A DNA stretch of 64,000 nt from contig CP015606.1 of the NCBI GenBank assembly GCA_002284915.1, forward strand, positions 1,302,001-1,366,000, read 5' to 3'. Under the pieces are notes generated by a model. The model was not told the origin of the DNA. It did no database searches and was given only the letters and a program-made list of their open reading frames with translations. A program made the translations under genes and the position numbers. Of the stretch, positions 1 to 8,679 are shown piece by piece (the first letter of the stretch is position 1; each line of letters opens with the position of its first letter). The stretch comes from Actinobacteria bacterium IMCC26077 (GTDB lineage: Bacteria; Actinomycetota; Actinomycetes; Nanopelagicales; Nanopelagicaceae).

Positions 1-217
1 GATTCTGTGAGCATACCTTTGCCAAAAATCCAACTTTCTTCCGGCAAATATCAGCCCAGTCTTCCCCAGGATTCTTCGCCATCACCTCAATCTGAAAAGC
101 CACGCCCAGTTTTTTGAGATTCTCTTCGAGTCTTCGAGCATGATTGGAGTAGTACTCGTCTTCGGTATAAAACGAACAGACGATTATTTGGGAATTCGGC
201 GTCGCACTCATTTCCAT
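1..217 (-). CDS. Glycosyltransferase-like protein, N-terminal part, cut by window edge
   Basis: An open frame runs on the minus strand from ATG at 217 (or a second ATG at 211) to the left edge with no stop, giving 72 codons. The N-terminus has a beta-strand like IIVCSFYT followed by a charged helix with YYSNHARRLEE, then DWADICRKK. This pattern resembles the start of GT-A-type nucleotide-diphospho-sugar transferases, where an N-terminal strand is followed by a W...C.K segment. The catalytic DxD region would lie outside the window. The gene is therefore real but its family is only suggested. Confidence 0.55.
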   Translation of the reverse strand, partial: MEMSATPNSQIIVCSFYTEDEYYSNHARRLEENLKKLGVAFQIEVMAKNPGEDWADICRKKVGFLAKVCSQN

Positions 218-289
218 AACGATGCAGGCAGCAGGTTGCACCCTTGGAAATCTCAGGTGAACCGCAGGAATACTCTCTGTGAATTCACA

Positions 290-892
290 TCATGAATACG
301 CACCTTGGTCATACTCCGATTTGATTTTGGCCATCGCCTTCGCCGGTGAAAGGTTTCCCCCTTTTTGCCAAGACTTAAGATATTTATACGGTAGCAATGC
401 CCCCCTACGAATTCTCCAATCACCTTTTCCGGTGGGCCATGACAATCCAAAGTGCAGGTGTGGTGAGGTGCCGCGAGCCGATCCGGAGGTGCCCACCTTG
501 CCCAAGGTCTGCCCAGCGGTAACCGCAACGCCTGATTCGATTCCATCCGCGACTTCCATCAGGTGGGAGCCGTAATAACGCACACCATCGACTCCGATGA
601 CTGAGACGAATAAGCCGCCACGATCTGCGCCGCGATTACTTTTGCCGCTCCACCGATCCACTCTGCTCACCTCATCGACGACCCCATCTACCGGAGAGAG
701 GAATGCGCACCCCTTCTTGGTGATGATGTCGGTAGCCGGGTAATCATGGTGGTACCGCGCAAACTTCACGGCGCATCCTTTGCTCTGCTCGATTGGAAAT
801 ACTCGAGGGCTCTCACCGTGGGCAGGAATCAACCCACTGCCAACGGCGAGGAGAAGCGAGATGATCGAAATCGATAACGAGCGGCGCGACAT
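290..892 (-). CDS. Secreted M23 family metallopeptidase
   Basis: This 200-residue protein is a LytM/M23-type zinc endopeptidase, expected to cut peptidoglycan cross-links outside the membrane. The start at 892 is chosen because it opens a clean signal peptide (MSRRSLSISI, hydrophobic core, cleavage near AHG); a longer frame from 1045 adds a non-signal stretch. The domain shows the M23 metal motifs: H...D around HHDYPATD near residue 45 and the H-x-H of SPHLHFGL near residue 150. The domain is short and has no extra cell-wall binding module. It stands alone and diverges from the dehydratase operon at 1033. A regulatory non-hydrolytic role cannot be excluded, but the metal residues are present. 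Confidence 0.85.
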   Translation of the reverse strand: MSRRSLSISIISLLLAVGSGLIPAHGESPRVFPIEQSKGCAVKFARYHHDYPATDIITKKGCAFLSPVDGVVDEVSRVDRWSGKSNRGADRGGLFVSVIGVDGVRYYGSHLMEVADGIESGVAVTAGQTLGKVGTSGSARGTSPHLHFGLSWPTGKGDWRIRRGALLPYKYLKSWQKGGNLSPAKAMAKIKSEYDQGAYS

Positions 893-1032
893 AGCCTCGA
901 GTATCCCCCAGGCTCTGCCGAAAATGACGGAAATGACTGCTAGCGCCGTCGGGTGAGATTTTTTGGGCAGAGTGGAAAAGAGCCTCGCAATATGGCTGAC
1001 TATTGATAATCCGGACATATAGGCTCGCCGCC

Positions 1033-2250
1033 ATGTCGAAACCAATAACTATTACCAATATCAAAACCATCCTCACCGCTCCTGAGACCATTCCGCTGGT
1101 CGTGGTCAAAATCGAGACCTCAGAGCCTGGCCTCTATGGATTGGGATGTGCGACCTTTACTCAGCGCTATCTCGCAGTAGCAACTGCGATTGATCAATAT
1201 CTCAAGCCCTATTTGATTGGTAAAGATGTTGCCAATATTGAGGATATTTGGCAGACCTGTCAGGTCAATGGTTATTGGCGCAATGGTCCTATTACTAACA
1301 ATGCGCTCTCTGGCGTAGATATGGCTCTCTGGGATATCAAGGGCAAGGTCGCCGGGATGCCGGTCTATGACTTACTCGGTGGCAAGGCGCGCGCCGGCGC
1401 TGCCGTCTATCGCCATGCCGATGGCAAGTCCTTAAGTGAAGTCGAAGAGAATGTCCGTAAATATATGGAGCAAGGTCTGCTCTATATCCGATGCCAATGG
1501 GGCGGGTATGGCGGACGGATCGATCAGATCAAGGCGCCGGAGAACGCTCCGGAGGGAACCTATTTCGATCCTCATGGATATGCTCGCAATACCATCAAGC
1601 TCTTTGATCACATCCGTAACGCCGTCGGTGATGACATTGAATTACTCCATGATGTCCATGAACGCTTAGCGCCGATTGAAGCGGTGCGACTATCAAAAAA
1701 CCTTGAGCCCTATCGACTCTTCTTTCTCGAAGATGCGCTCTCTCCTGAAGCGGTGGACTGGTTTGCCATCATGCGTCAACAAAGCTCAACGCCAATTGCC
1801 ATGGGTGAGCTCTTTACCCATCCGCAAGAGTGGTTGCCGTTGATTCAAAACCGCTTGATCGATTTCATCCGCTGCCATATCAGCACCATTGGTGGCATCA
1901 CTCCGGCGAAGAAGCTTGCTCATCTCTGTGAGGCGTTCGGTATTCGAACTGCTTGGCATGGACCAGGAGATGTCTCCCCCGTCGGCCATGCAGCGAACCT
2001 GCATATCGATTTGAGCTCCTATAACTTCGGTGTCCAGGAGTGGTGGGGACCATCGGATCTGATTAAAGAGGTCTTCCCAGGAACTCCAGAACTTCGCGGT
2101 GGATATCTCTATGCCAATGACAAGCCAGGTCTAGGTATCGATATCGATGAGAAGCTCGCTGCGCAATATCCCCCTGATAACGCCAATGCGATCCGGCCGA
2201 AACTCTGGACCACTGCGCGTACTCCTGATGGCGGGTCGTGGAGGCCGTAA
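1033..2250 (+). CDS. Enolase-superfamily sugar-acid dehydratase, ManD/RspA-like, copy 1
   Basis: This 405-residue protein should dehydrate a C6 aldonic acid such as D-mannonate or D-gluconate to a 2-keto-3-deoxy acid in the cytoplasm. Seen in the sequence: a capping domain at about 1-110 and a TIM barrel, with metal ligands D207, E233 and E259, catalytic H209 in HDVHER and H309 in AWHGPGD, plus R153 and Y159 in the IRCQWGGYGG loop. The loop differs from that of true ManD (21823 gene), so substrate assignment is loose. The start at 1033 matches copy 2; a longer frame from 1003 is unlikely. From codon 97 to the stop the DNA is identical to copy 2. A short duplicated AGTAATGGC lies between the two genes. 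Confidence 0.88.
   Translation: MSKPITITNIKTILTAPETIPLVVVKIETSEPGLYGLGCATFTQRYLAVATAIDQYLKPYLIGKDVANIEDIWQTCQVNGYWRNGPITNNALSGVDMALWDIKGKVAGMPVYDLLGGKARAGAAVYRHADGKSLSEVEENVRKYMEQGLLYIRCQWGGYGGRIDQIKAPENAPEGTYFDPHGYARNTIKLFDHIRNAVGDDIELLHDVHERLAPIEAVRLSKNLEPYRLFFLEDALSPEAVDWFAIMRQQSSTPIAMGELFTHPQEWLPLIQNRLIDFIRCHISTIGGITPAKKLAHLCEAFGIRTAWHGPGDVSPVGHAANLHIDLSSYNFGVQEWWGPSDLIKEVFPGTPELRGGYLYANDKPGLGIDIDEKLAAQYPPDNANAIRPKLWTTARTPDGGSWRP
1321..2250 (+). repeat. 930-bp perfect direct repeat, unit 1
   Basis: Positions 1321-2250 are identical to 2552-3481 (offset 1231). The match begins at ATGGCTCTCTGG in codon 97 of each dehydratase gene and ends exactly with the stop codon. Upstream of it the two genes are clearly diverged. 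No inverted ends or target duplications flank the unit, so it is not a transposon. Confidence 0.95.
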
Positions 2251-2263
2251 GTAATGGCAAGTA

Positions 2264-3481
2264 ATGGCTAAGCCGATAACGATCACTAACGTTCGGACGA
2301 TTCTCACTGCTCCGGAAGTTACGCCGCTCGTTGTCGTAAAGATTGAAACGTCAGAGCCCGGGCTATACGGCCTGGGCTGTGCCACGTTCACTCAGAGGTA
2401 TCTCGCTGTTGCTACCGCGATAGATAAGTATTTGAAAGATTTCCTCATCGGCAAAGATGTCGCGAATGTCGAAGATATCTGGCAGACATCATTCGTCCAC
2501 TCTTCATGGCGAAATGATGCAGTCTTAAGTAACTCGGTATCGGGAATCGACATGGCTCTCTGGGATATCAAGGGCAAGGTCGCCGGGATGCCGGTCTATG
2601 ACTTACTCGGTGGCAAGGCGCGCGCCGGCGCTGCCGTCTATCGCCATGCCGATGGCAAGTCCTTAAGTGAAGTCGAAGAGAATGTCCGTAAATATATGGA
2701 GCAAGGTCTGCTCTATATCCGATGCCAATGGGGCGGGTATGGCGGACGGATCGATCAGATCAAGGCGCCGGAGAACGCTCCGGAGGGAACCTATTTCGAT
2801 CCTCATGGATATGCTCGCAATACCATCAAGCTCTTTGATCACATCCGTAACGCCGTCGGTGATGACATTGAATTACTCCATGATGTCCATGAACGCTTAG
2901 CGCCGATTGAAGCGGTGCGACTATCAAAAAACCTTGAGCCCTATCGACTCTTCTTTCTCGAAGATGCGCTCTCTCCTGAAGCGGTGGACTGGTTTGCCAT
3001 CATGCGTCAACAAAGCTCAACGCCAATTGCCATGGGTGAGCTCTTTACCCATCCGCAAGAGTGGTTGCCGTTGATTCAAAACCGCTTGATCGATTTCATC
3101 CGCTGCCATATCAGCACCATTGGTGGCATCACTCCGGCGAAGAAGCTTGCTCATCTCTGTGAGGCGTTCGGTATTCGAACTGCTTGGCATGGACCAGGAG
3201 ATGTCTCCCCCGTCGGCCATGCAGCGAACCTGCATATCGATTTGAGCTCCTATAACTTCGGTGTCCAGGAGTGGTGGGGACCATCGGATCTGATTAAAGA
3301 GGTCTTCCCAGGAACTCCAGAACTTCGCGGTGGATATCTCTATGCCAATGACAAGCCAGGTCTAGGTATCGATATCGATGAGAAGCTCGCTGCGCAATAT
3401 CCCCCTGATAACGCCAATGCGATCCGGCCGAAACTCTGGACCACTGCGCGTACTCCTGATGGCGGGTCGTGGAGGCCGTAA
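2264..3481 (+). CDS. Enolase-superfamily sugar-acid dehydratase, ManD/RspA-like, copy 2
   Basis: Also 405 residues. Residues 97-405 are identical to copy 1, including every metal ligand (D207, E233, E259) and H209/H309. The first 96 residues differ at 22 positions (77% identity), and the DNA there differs at many silent positions. Differences cluster at residues 76-92, part of the capping domain that in this superfamily helps choose the substrate. The two enzymes may thus share one barrel but act on different aldonic acids. The ATG follows a five-codon mini-frame (ATG at 2254 ending in the TAA that overlaps this gene's GCTAAG). The stop TAA overlaps the next ATG at 3481, so translation is probably coupled. 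Confidence 0.87.
   Translation: MAKPITITNVRTILTAPEVTPLVVVKIETSEPGLYGLGCATFTQRYLAVATAIDKYLKDFLIGKDVANVEDIWQTSFVHSSWRNDAVLSNSVSGIDMALWDIKGKVAGMPVYDLLGGKARAGAAVYRHADGKSLSEVEENVRKYMEQGLLYIRCQWGGYGGRIDQIKAPENAPEGTYFDPHGYARNTIKLFDHIRNAVGDDIELLHDVHERLAPIEAVRLSKNLEPYRLFFLEDALSPEAVDWFAIMRQQSSTPIAMGELFTHPQEWLPLIQNRLIDFIRCHISTIGGITPAKKLAHLCEAFGIRTAWHGPGDVSPVGHAANLHIDLSSYNFGVQEWWGPSDLIKEVFPGTPELRGGYLYANDKPGLGIDIDEKLAAQYPPDNANAIRPKLWTTARTPDGGSWRP
2552..3481 (+). repeat. 930-bp perfect direct repeat, unit 2
   Basis: Second unit of the exact repeat with 1321-2250. It covers the barrel and C-terminal part of the copy 2 dehydratase gene. Recombination between the two units would delete 1231 bp and leave one gene with the copy 1 capping domain. 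Confidence 0.95.
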
Positions 3482-4668
3482 TGAAGATAACCAAAATCCA
3501 ATGCCATGTGCTGCTCGATCCGCACTACGACATCGCAGCGACGAGCTCTGCGCAAGATGATTTAGTAGTCGAAGTCTTCACCGATGAAGGAATAGTCGGA
3601 ATCGGAGAGACCGACCTCAATCCGTGGATCGCACGCGAATGTATCGAAGCGCCCGGCACCCACACGATGGATCAAGGGTTAGGTTCTGTCTTTATTGGTG
3701 AGGACCCACTCGATATCGAACGACTTTGGCTTAAGGCATATCAAGCAACTGCGATGACAGGTCGACGTGGTGCTCTAGTCAATGCGCTTGGCGCAATTGA
3801 TATGGCGCTTTGGGATATCGCAGGTAAGGCCGCGAATAAACCAGTCTGGCAACTCCTTGGTGAGAAGTCGCGTGATCACCTCGGTGCGTATGCATCACTC
3901 CAACCTGAAGTCTCCTCTTTTGATGCCTATCTCTCCTCAATGGTGAAGTGGGCGCATGGCGCAAAAGAGATGGGCTTTCGCGCAGCTAAGTTAGAGACCA
4001 CTTTCTCTGGGCCATACGCCAACATGGGAATTCGCGAAGATGATGAGAAGATGACCGAGGTCATCAAGGCAGTTCGCCAGGCAGTTGGCCCGGACTTCAC
4101 CATCATGGTTGATGTGCAGTACGCATTCGATTCTGTGGCCCGTGCGATTAAAACAATCAATACTTGGCAAGAGTTTGATCTCTTCTTTGTCGAGACTCCA
4201 CTATGGGTTGATGACCTTGATGGCATGGCAGAGCTAGTTGCCAACACTCCAATCCGTATCGCATCTGGCGAGTGGCTCAGCACTCATTACGAATTCAAAG
4301 ATTTGATCCGTTATGGAAATGTCGGCGTGGTGCAACCTGATATTGGTCGAGTTGGTGGACTCTCAGAAGCCCGTAAGGTCTGCAATCTTGCGAAGGAACA
4401 TAACAAATTGGTAGTTCCGCATTTGTGGAAGACTGGAATCTCGGTTGCGGCAGCTGCCCATTTAGCAACTGTGACTCCACATATGCCGTTCTTTGAATTT
4501 CTGCCACCTGCGCTCTGTGAGTCTGCACTACGGAAGCACTTAGTTGTCGATGAGATCACGATGACAGATGGGAAGGTCACAATTCCCCAGAAGCCAGGAC
4601 TTGGCGTAGAAATCAACCGCGATGCGCTGGCAGAGTTTGTTGGTGCAGCGCGAAAACTGCGCCCCTAA
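3481..4668 (+). CDS. Mandelate racemase/muconate lactonizing family dehydratase
   Basis: This 395-residue enolase-superfamily member is the third gene of the operon, starting at the ATG that overlaps the previous TAA. The fold is read from the ALWDIAGKAANKPVWQLLG segment that joins capping domain and barrel. Likely ligands are D211 (MVDVQ), E238 (FVETP) and E264 (ASGEW); D287 and H314 (VPHLWKTGI) would be the acid-base pair, with K170 in AAKLET. The PHLWKTGI signature and single Lys set it apart from DgoD and ManD. An acid-sugar dehydratase role is inferred; the substrate is unknown. No terminator is evident before the tRNA downstream. Confidence 0.82.
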   Translation: MKITKIQCHVLLDPHYDIAATSSAQDDLVVEVFTDEGIVGIGETDLNPWIARECIEAPGTHTMDQGLGSVFIGEDPLDIERLWLKAYQATAMTGRRGALVNALGAIDMALWDIAGKAANKPVWQLLGEKSRDHLGAYASLQPEVSSFDAYLSSMVKWAHGAKEMGFRAAKLETTFSGPYANMGIREDDEKMTEVIKAVRQAVGPDFTIMVDVQYAFDSVARAIKTINTWQEFDLFFVETPLWVDDLDGMAELVANTPIRIASGEWLSTHYEFKDLIRYGNVGVVQPDIGRVGGLSEARKVCNLAKEHNKLVVPHLWKTGISVAAAAHLATVTPHMPFFEFLPPALCESALRKHLVVDEITMTDGKVTIPQKPGLGVEINRDALAEFVGAARKLRP

Positions 4669-4716
4669 TCTCATGAGAATTCACTGGTGCGGTAACCTTG
4701 CCCTATTCCCAGTACT

Positions 4717-4793
4717 GGGGCGGTAGCTCAGTTGGTTAGAGCCCCGGACTCATAATCCGGTCGTCGTCGGTTCGAGCCCGACCCGCCCCACCA
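4717..4793 (+). tRNA. tRNA with CAT anticodon (elongator Met likely, Ile2 possible)
   Basis: The acceptor arms GGGGCGG (4717-4723) and CCGCCCC (4783-4789) pair fully. The D arm GCTC/GAGC, the anticodon arm CCGGA/TCCGG with loop CTCATAA, and the TTCGAGC T-loop are all present, and CCA is encoded at 4791-4793. The CAT anticodon fits elongator Met, or Ile2 if TilS modifies the C. No integrase gene and no repeated 3' end were seen nearby. Confidence 0.95.
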
Positions 4794-5002
4794 GCAGAAA
4801 TTCCCTCGATCGGCGACGGAATCAAAATAACCATTTTGACCATTTTCGAATTTAATTCCGCCTGAAGTACGCATATTGGTCATACCCCAACTTCCTCCCC
4901 GTAAAGGCTAGTAGCTAGGCCACTTTCCTGTGTAACCTCCTCAGAAATTCCCCACCAGAAGTTCATCAATTGGTGACCTGATGGCCACCTGAAAGGACCA
5001 CA
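4794..5002 (+). promoter_or_regulatory. Leader region of the sugar ABC operon
   Basis: No gene is seen here. It holds TGACCA at 4837-4842 and the inverted TTGGTCA at 4876-4882, possible half-sites of a repressor, and ends with the strong ribosome site GAAAGGACC at 4991-4999, three bases before ATG 5003. The same GAAAGGACC-NNN-ATG arrangement precedes the binding-protein gene at 5395. I could not assign -35 and -10 boxes with confidence. Confidence 0.4.
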
Positions 5003-5365
5003 ATGCAATTATCCCGTAATCGGATTGGCAAAACCCGCAAGGCGTTTGCCGCCAGCATTGCCGCTGCGCTGCTTGTCAGTGGTGTTGGTGCATCAGCAGC
5101 TCATGCTGACGCGACAACAGATGCAATCGCAGAAGTTAAAACAGCGGTCACTGAGGTAAAGACTTCAGTAACTGCAGTCAATGACAACGTCAAGGCGCTT
5201 GCAGCACAGGTAACCACCCTTCAGGCGGCTGTAGCTACTTTGATCGACTCATTCGGTGATCAACTTCAACAACTTCTTGACACCCAAGCAACGTTGATTG
5301 CAACGCTTGCCAAGATTCAAGCCCAGATCACCGCTATGCAAAAAGCATCAGCGAAAAAGAAGTAG
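5003..5365 (+). CDS. Small secreted coiled-coil protein
   Basis: This 120-residue protein has a signal peptide (RKAFAASIAAALLVSGVGA, cleavage near AHA). About 75 residues follow of V/L/A-rich heptads (VKTAV, VKTSV, VNDNVKAL, LQAAVATL, LQQLL), then a Lys-rich end AKKK. There is no enzyme motif and no cysteine, so it is neither a lipoprotein nor disulphide-linked. Its signal peptide and ribosome site closely resemble those of the next gene, the sugar-binding protein, which suggests shared origin or matched expression. It could be a periplasm-like scaffold or a helper that holds the binding protein at the cell wall. I do not recognise a family. Confidence 0.8.
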   Translation: MQLSRNRIGKTRKAFAASIAAALLVSGVGASAAHADATTDAIAEVKTAVTEVKTSVTAVNDNVKALAAQVTTLQAAVATLIDSFGDQLQQLLDTQATLIATLAKIQAQITAMQKASAKKK

Positions 5366-5394
5366 CCATGTATCGAAATCACGAAAGGACCAAC

Positions 5395-6798
5395 ATGCAA
5401 GAAACTCGTAAGCGCTTTGGCATCAGCCGCAAGGCTCTTGCCACCGGTGTTGCCGCTGCATTGCTCATTAGCGGAGTAGGCGCTGTCTCTGCTTCAGCTT
5501 CATCTAAGAAGCCAGCAAAGAAGCCTGCTGCCACTAAGCCAGCTGCTGCGAAAGAGATTTATGATTTCTACAATCCAAAGTGTCCTTCCAAGCCGACGAC
5601 ACTTCGTATCGCAACCCCAATTATTCTTGAAGTTGCTGGCGCCGTAGAGCAGCAGATTGCTGATGACTTCATGAAGGCATGTCCAGATGTGAAGGTTCAA
5701 TTCATTGCGATTCCTTCCAATGATTTGCCACAGAAGCTCACCACGATGGCAATCGGTGGAAACATGCCAGACATGTACGTCCACTTCACCTCATTCACCG
5801 GTAAAGCGCTTCAGATGCGCGTATTCGAAGACCTCATTCCGCTACTTGGCAAGGATTACATGAGCGGTTGGGATCCAATGTTCTTCGAAGAGTCTGTAAT
5901 GAACGGCAAAATGATGTTCGCGCCATGGGTTGGAATTCCAACTGCAATCCTCTATCGCAAGGATCTCTGGGCAGCTGCAGGCAACCCTGCATTCCCTAAG
6001 ACTTGGGATGAGTTCCTCGCTGTAGCGAAGAAGCTCACTGTCGACACCGATAAAGATGGCAAGATCGACCAATACGGTTGGGCAATCGTCGGTACACCGA
6101 ATGGTTCTGGCCAAGGTCGCTTCTCACAGGTCGTCCGTAACAGCGGTGGGTACAACTACCGCGAGACTGATGCCGGCAAGTGGGAGTCAGGCGCAATGAC
6201 CAAGGGTTATCTTGATGCTCTCACCTTGTACCAAAATGCAGTCAAGGAAGGCGTTGTTCCTCCGGGATACACCAGCACTGGTTACCCAGAAGCAAGCGCT
6301 CAGATTGCCAACGGCAAGGCTGTCATGATGGTCACCGGTCCTCACTCCATGGGTATCATCATGAAAGCGAACCCAGCACTTGATGGAAAGCTCGCTGGCT
6401 TCCCAATGCCAACAAATAATGGCGCAAAGCCTGTCACCACTCTTGGAAACCTTGGATATGCAGTTGCTAAGTCGGGCAAGAACAAGCCGCTTTGCATCGA
6501 GTACATCAAGTTCCAGCTCTCCACCAAGTATCAATTGGCCTATAACAAGATCGAATGGCGTTTGCCATCACGTTTGAAGGCTCAAAAGGATCCTCAGGTG
6601 ACGGGCGGCATGGCACAAGGCTTCGTAGATGCACTCAAGGGTGGTCTATGGACTGAGCCAACCGCTTCATTCAATGGCAGCATCGTGAAGGTCGATTATG
6701 AGGCCTACTCAGAAGCTTTCCAAGGAAAGAAAACTCCTGAGCAAATTCAGAAAGAAGCAGACGCGAAGATCAAGAAGGTCATCGCCGACAACTCTTGA
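5395..6798 (+). CDS. Sugar ABC transporter substrate-binding protein (family 1)
   Basis: This is a 467-residue extracellular binding protein of the CUT1 type, delivering a sugar or sugar acid to the permeases at 6890 and 7755. The start at 5395 has GAAAGGACC three bases upstream; a longer frame from 5368 is unlikely. The signal peptide ends in an A-x-A site and has no lipobox Cys, and is followed by a Lys/Pro/Ala-rich stretch at about residues 35-52. Mature features include TTMAIGGNMPDMYV and LYRKDLWAAAGNPAFPKTW, both typical of MalE-like proteins. A strong hairpin follows the gene, so the permeases are probably made at a lower level. Confidence 0.9.
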   Translation: MQETRKRFGISRKALATGVAAALLISGVGAVSASASSKKPAKKPAATKPAAAKEIYDFYNPKCPSKPTTLRIATPIILEVAGAVEQQIADDFMKACPDVKVQFIAIPSNDLPQKLTTMAIGGNMPDMYVHFTSFTGKALQMRVFEDLIPLLGKDYMSGWDPMFFEESVMNGKMMFAPWVGIPTAILYRKDLWAAAGNPAFPKTWDEFLAVAKKLTVDTDKDGKIDQYGWAIVGTPNGSGQGRFSQVVRNSGGYNYRETDAGKWESGAMTKGYLDALTLYQNAVKEGVVPPGYTSTGYPEASAQIANGKAVMMVTGPHSMGIIMKANPALDGKLAGFPMPTNNGAKPVTTLGNLGYAVAKSGKNKPLCIEYIKFQLSTKYQLAYNKIEWRLPSRLKAQKDPQVTGGMAQGFVDALKGGLWTEPTASFNGSIVKVDYEAYSEAFQGKKTPEQIQKEADAKIKKVIADNS

Positions 6799-6819
6799 TC
6801 TGAATTCTAGGAAAGTACG

Positions 6820-6856
6820 AAAACTATCGGGTGAAGTCTCTTCACCCGATAGTTTT
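6820..6856 (+). terminator. 17-bp perfect hairpin between binding-protein and permease genes
   Basis: AAAACTATCGGGTGAAG at 6820-6836 pairs without mismatch with 6840-6856 around a TCT loop, and the 3' arm ends in TTTT. This fits a Rho-independent terminator or an RNA stabiliser that favours the upstream gene. Confidence 0.85.
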
Positions 6857-6889
6857 ATCCTCACATAAGTTAGATAGCTAAGGGGAGAA

Positions 6890-7771
6890 ATGAGATCAGC
6901 TTTTGCTAAGCGTGAGTCGCGCTCTGGCTACATCTTTGCCGGCCCAGCAGCGCTCTTCATGTTTGCGCTTGTGGTCTACCCAATGGCCTACGGCATCTTT
7001 ATCAGCACCCAAAAAACAAATCTGATTGATGAATGGGAGTTCGTCGGAGCAAAGTACTACCTCCAATTAATCTCAGATTCAGAATTCTTCTCCACTTTAG
7101 GTACAACCGGGTTATTCGCTGCGCTAGTTGTTGCAGGCAACATGATTATTGGCCTACTCCTGGCAGTGATTGTCAATCAGAAAATCCCGCTAGCCAATTT
7201 CTTCAAAGTAATTTTGATGCTCCCGTGGCTCTTCCCAGAGACTGTAGTAGGTCTAATCTGGAAGTGGATATTTAGTCCACTCTTCGGACTGCTTAATCAT
7301 GCTCTGATGAGTTTCAATTTAATCGAAACCGAAACCGACATTTTAGGTCGCGAGAACACTGCCTTTGCAGGCGTGGTTTTCGTCTGCATCTGGAAGGGCT
7401 ACCCCATCGTCATGTTGATGATGATGGCGGGCATGAAAAATATCCCGCAGGAACGCTACGAAGCTGCTTCCATCGACGGCGCTAATAAGTGGCAACAATT
7501 CCGCCACATCACCATCCCTGGTTTGCGACCAATCATTTTGGTCGCTGTGATTCTTGAGACTGCGTGGTGGTTTAAACACTTCACCATTATTTGGTTGATG
7601 ACTGGCGGTGGACCAGCTGGAAGAACTGAAGTGGTAAGTATCGAGATTTACTTGCAGGCATTTACCAACTTCAATTTCGGGCGAGCTGCTGCCGAATCGG
7701 TAATCATCTTGCTCATTCTCTTGGTCGCAAGCTTCATCTACTCAAGGGTGCTCCGTGATGAATCAGAGTAA
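6890..7771 (+). CDS. Sugar ABC transporter permease, MalF type
   Basis: This 293-residue inner-membrane protein has six predicted membrane spans. It carries the EAA loop of MalF-type permeases near residues 190-210 (YEAASIDGANKWQQF...ITIPGL), which contacts the ATPase. GGGGAGAAATG gives a ribosome site before the ATG. It pairs with the next gene, whose start overlaps this stop. No ATPase gene lies in the operon, so a shared MsmX/MsiK-type ATPase encoded elsewhere is inferred. Confidence 0.92.
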   Translation: MRSAFAKRESRSGYIFAGPAALFMFALVVYPMAYGIFISTQKTNLIDEWEFVGAKYYLQLISDSEFFSTLGTTGLFAALVVAGNMIIGLLLAVIVNQKIPLANFFKVILMLPWLFPETVVGLIWKWIFSPLFGLLNHALMSFNLIETETDILGRENTAFAGVVFVCIWKGYPIVMLMMMAGMKNIPQERYEAASIDGANKWQQFRHITIPGLRPIILVAVILETAWWFKHFTIIWLMTGGGPAGRTEVVSIEIYLQAFTNFNFGRAAAESVIILLILLVASFIYSRVLRDESE

Positions 7772-8630
7772 ACAAAAAACCGGTTTCATGACTAATAAGA
7801 AGAACAACCAATTTGTTACAAGAATTGCCTCCTACGGCATTTTGTTGACGATGACTTTCTTAATTATCGTTCCAGTGCTCTGGATGATCTCGACCTCTCT
7901 CAAGAGTGAGGATGCGATCTGGGATACGCCGATTGAGATAATTCCTTCAGAGCCAACTCTGCACAACTTCAAAAACTTGTGGTCAACGCACCCGTTCTTG
8001 CAGTACTTAGAGAATTCATTAATCGTAGTCTGCAGCTCCACGTTGATTTCCGTAGCAATCTCAACGTTTGCTGGATATGGCATCTCCCGCTTCAAATTCC
8101 GCGGTCGCGGTATGTACATGTCCTTTCTGCTCGCTACCCAACTCTTCCCATCAATTATGTTACTCATCCCTTACTACAAGATCTTCATGACCTTGGGGCT
8201 GATTGACAACATCACTGCATTGGTTATCACCTACGTATCGTTCACTATCCCGTTCTGTACCTGGATGATGCGTGGCTACTTCGCCGGTATATCGAAGGAC
8301 CTCGACCAAGCAGCGTCCATTGATGGCGCTGGACGTATTCGCGTTTTCACCTCCGTGATCCTGCCTATCGCGTGGCCCGGAGTTGCTGCGACGGCGATCT
8401 ACGCCTTCATCGCCGGCTGGAATGAGTATCTCTTTGCAATGGCCTTTATTAATACTGATACTCACAAGACAGTCTCCCTTGGTATCGGACAATTGATCGG
8501 TGAGTACCGCATCCTTTGGGGTGAGTTGATGGCTGGTGCGCTCTATGCGCTCATTCCAATGGCCGTGATCTTCATCTTCTTCAACCGCTACCTTGTAAGC
8601 GGCTTGAGCGCAGGAGCTGTAAAAGAGTAA
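7755..8630 (+). CDS. Sugar ABC transporter permease, MalG type
   Basis: This 291-residue permease is the partner of the 6890 gene. Seen: a first membrane span near residue 25-45, several further spans, the EAA motif LDQAASIDGAGRIRVF...LPIAWPG, and a C-terminus YLVSGLSAGAVKE typical of MalG. The start is GTG 7755 or ATG 7758, both overlapping the upstream stop and preceded by AAGGG; ATG 7788 is a weaker option. It forms the second half of the transmembrane channel. Confidence 0.92.
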   Translation: MMNQSKQKTGFMTNKKNNQFVTRIASYGILLTMTFLIIVPVLWMISTSLKSEDAIWDTPIEIIPSEPTLHNFKNLWSTHPFLQYLENSLIVVCSSTLISVAISTFAGYGISRFKFRGRGMYMSFLLATQLFPSIMLLIPYYKIFMTLGLIDNITALVITYVSFTIPFCTWMMRGYFAGISKDLDQAASIDGAGRIRVFTSVILPIAWPGVAATAIYAFIAGWNEYLFAMAFINTDTHKTVSLGIGQLIGEYRILWGELMAGALYALIPMAVIFIFFNRYLVSGLSAGAVKE

Positions 8631-8679
8631 TTCCACCGCAAGTTTCTTCGACTAGAGATTGGATGCGTGAACTAAAGCC

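Noticed and set aside
1321-3481. The 930-bp repeat as a mobile element
   Set aside because: The units are coding for an enzyme barrel, have no terminal inverted repeats, and carry no transposase.
4717-5002. tRNA-associated integration site of a genomic island
   Set aside because: No integrase gene and no second copy of the tRNA 3' end were found in the window.
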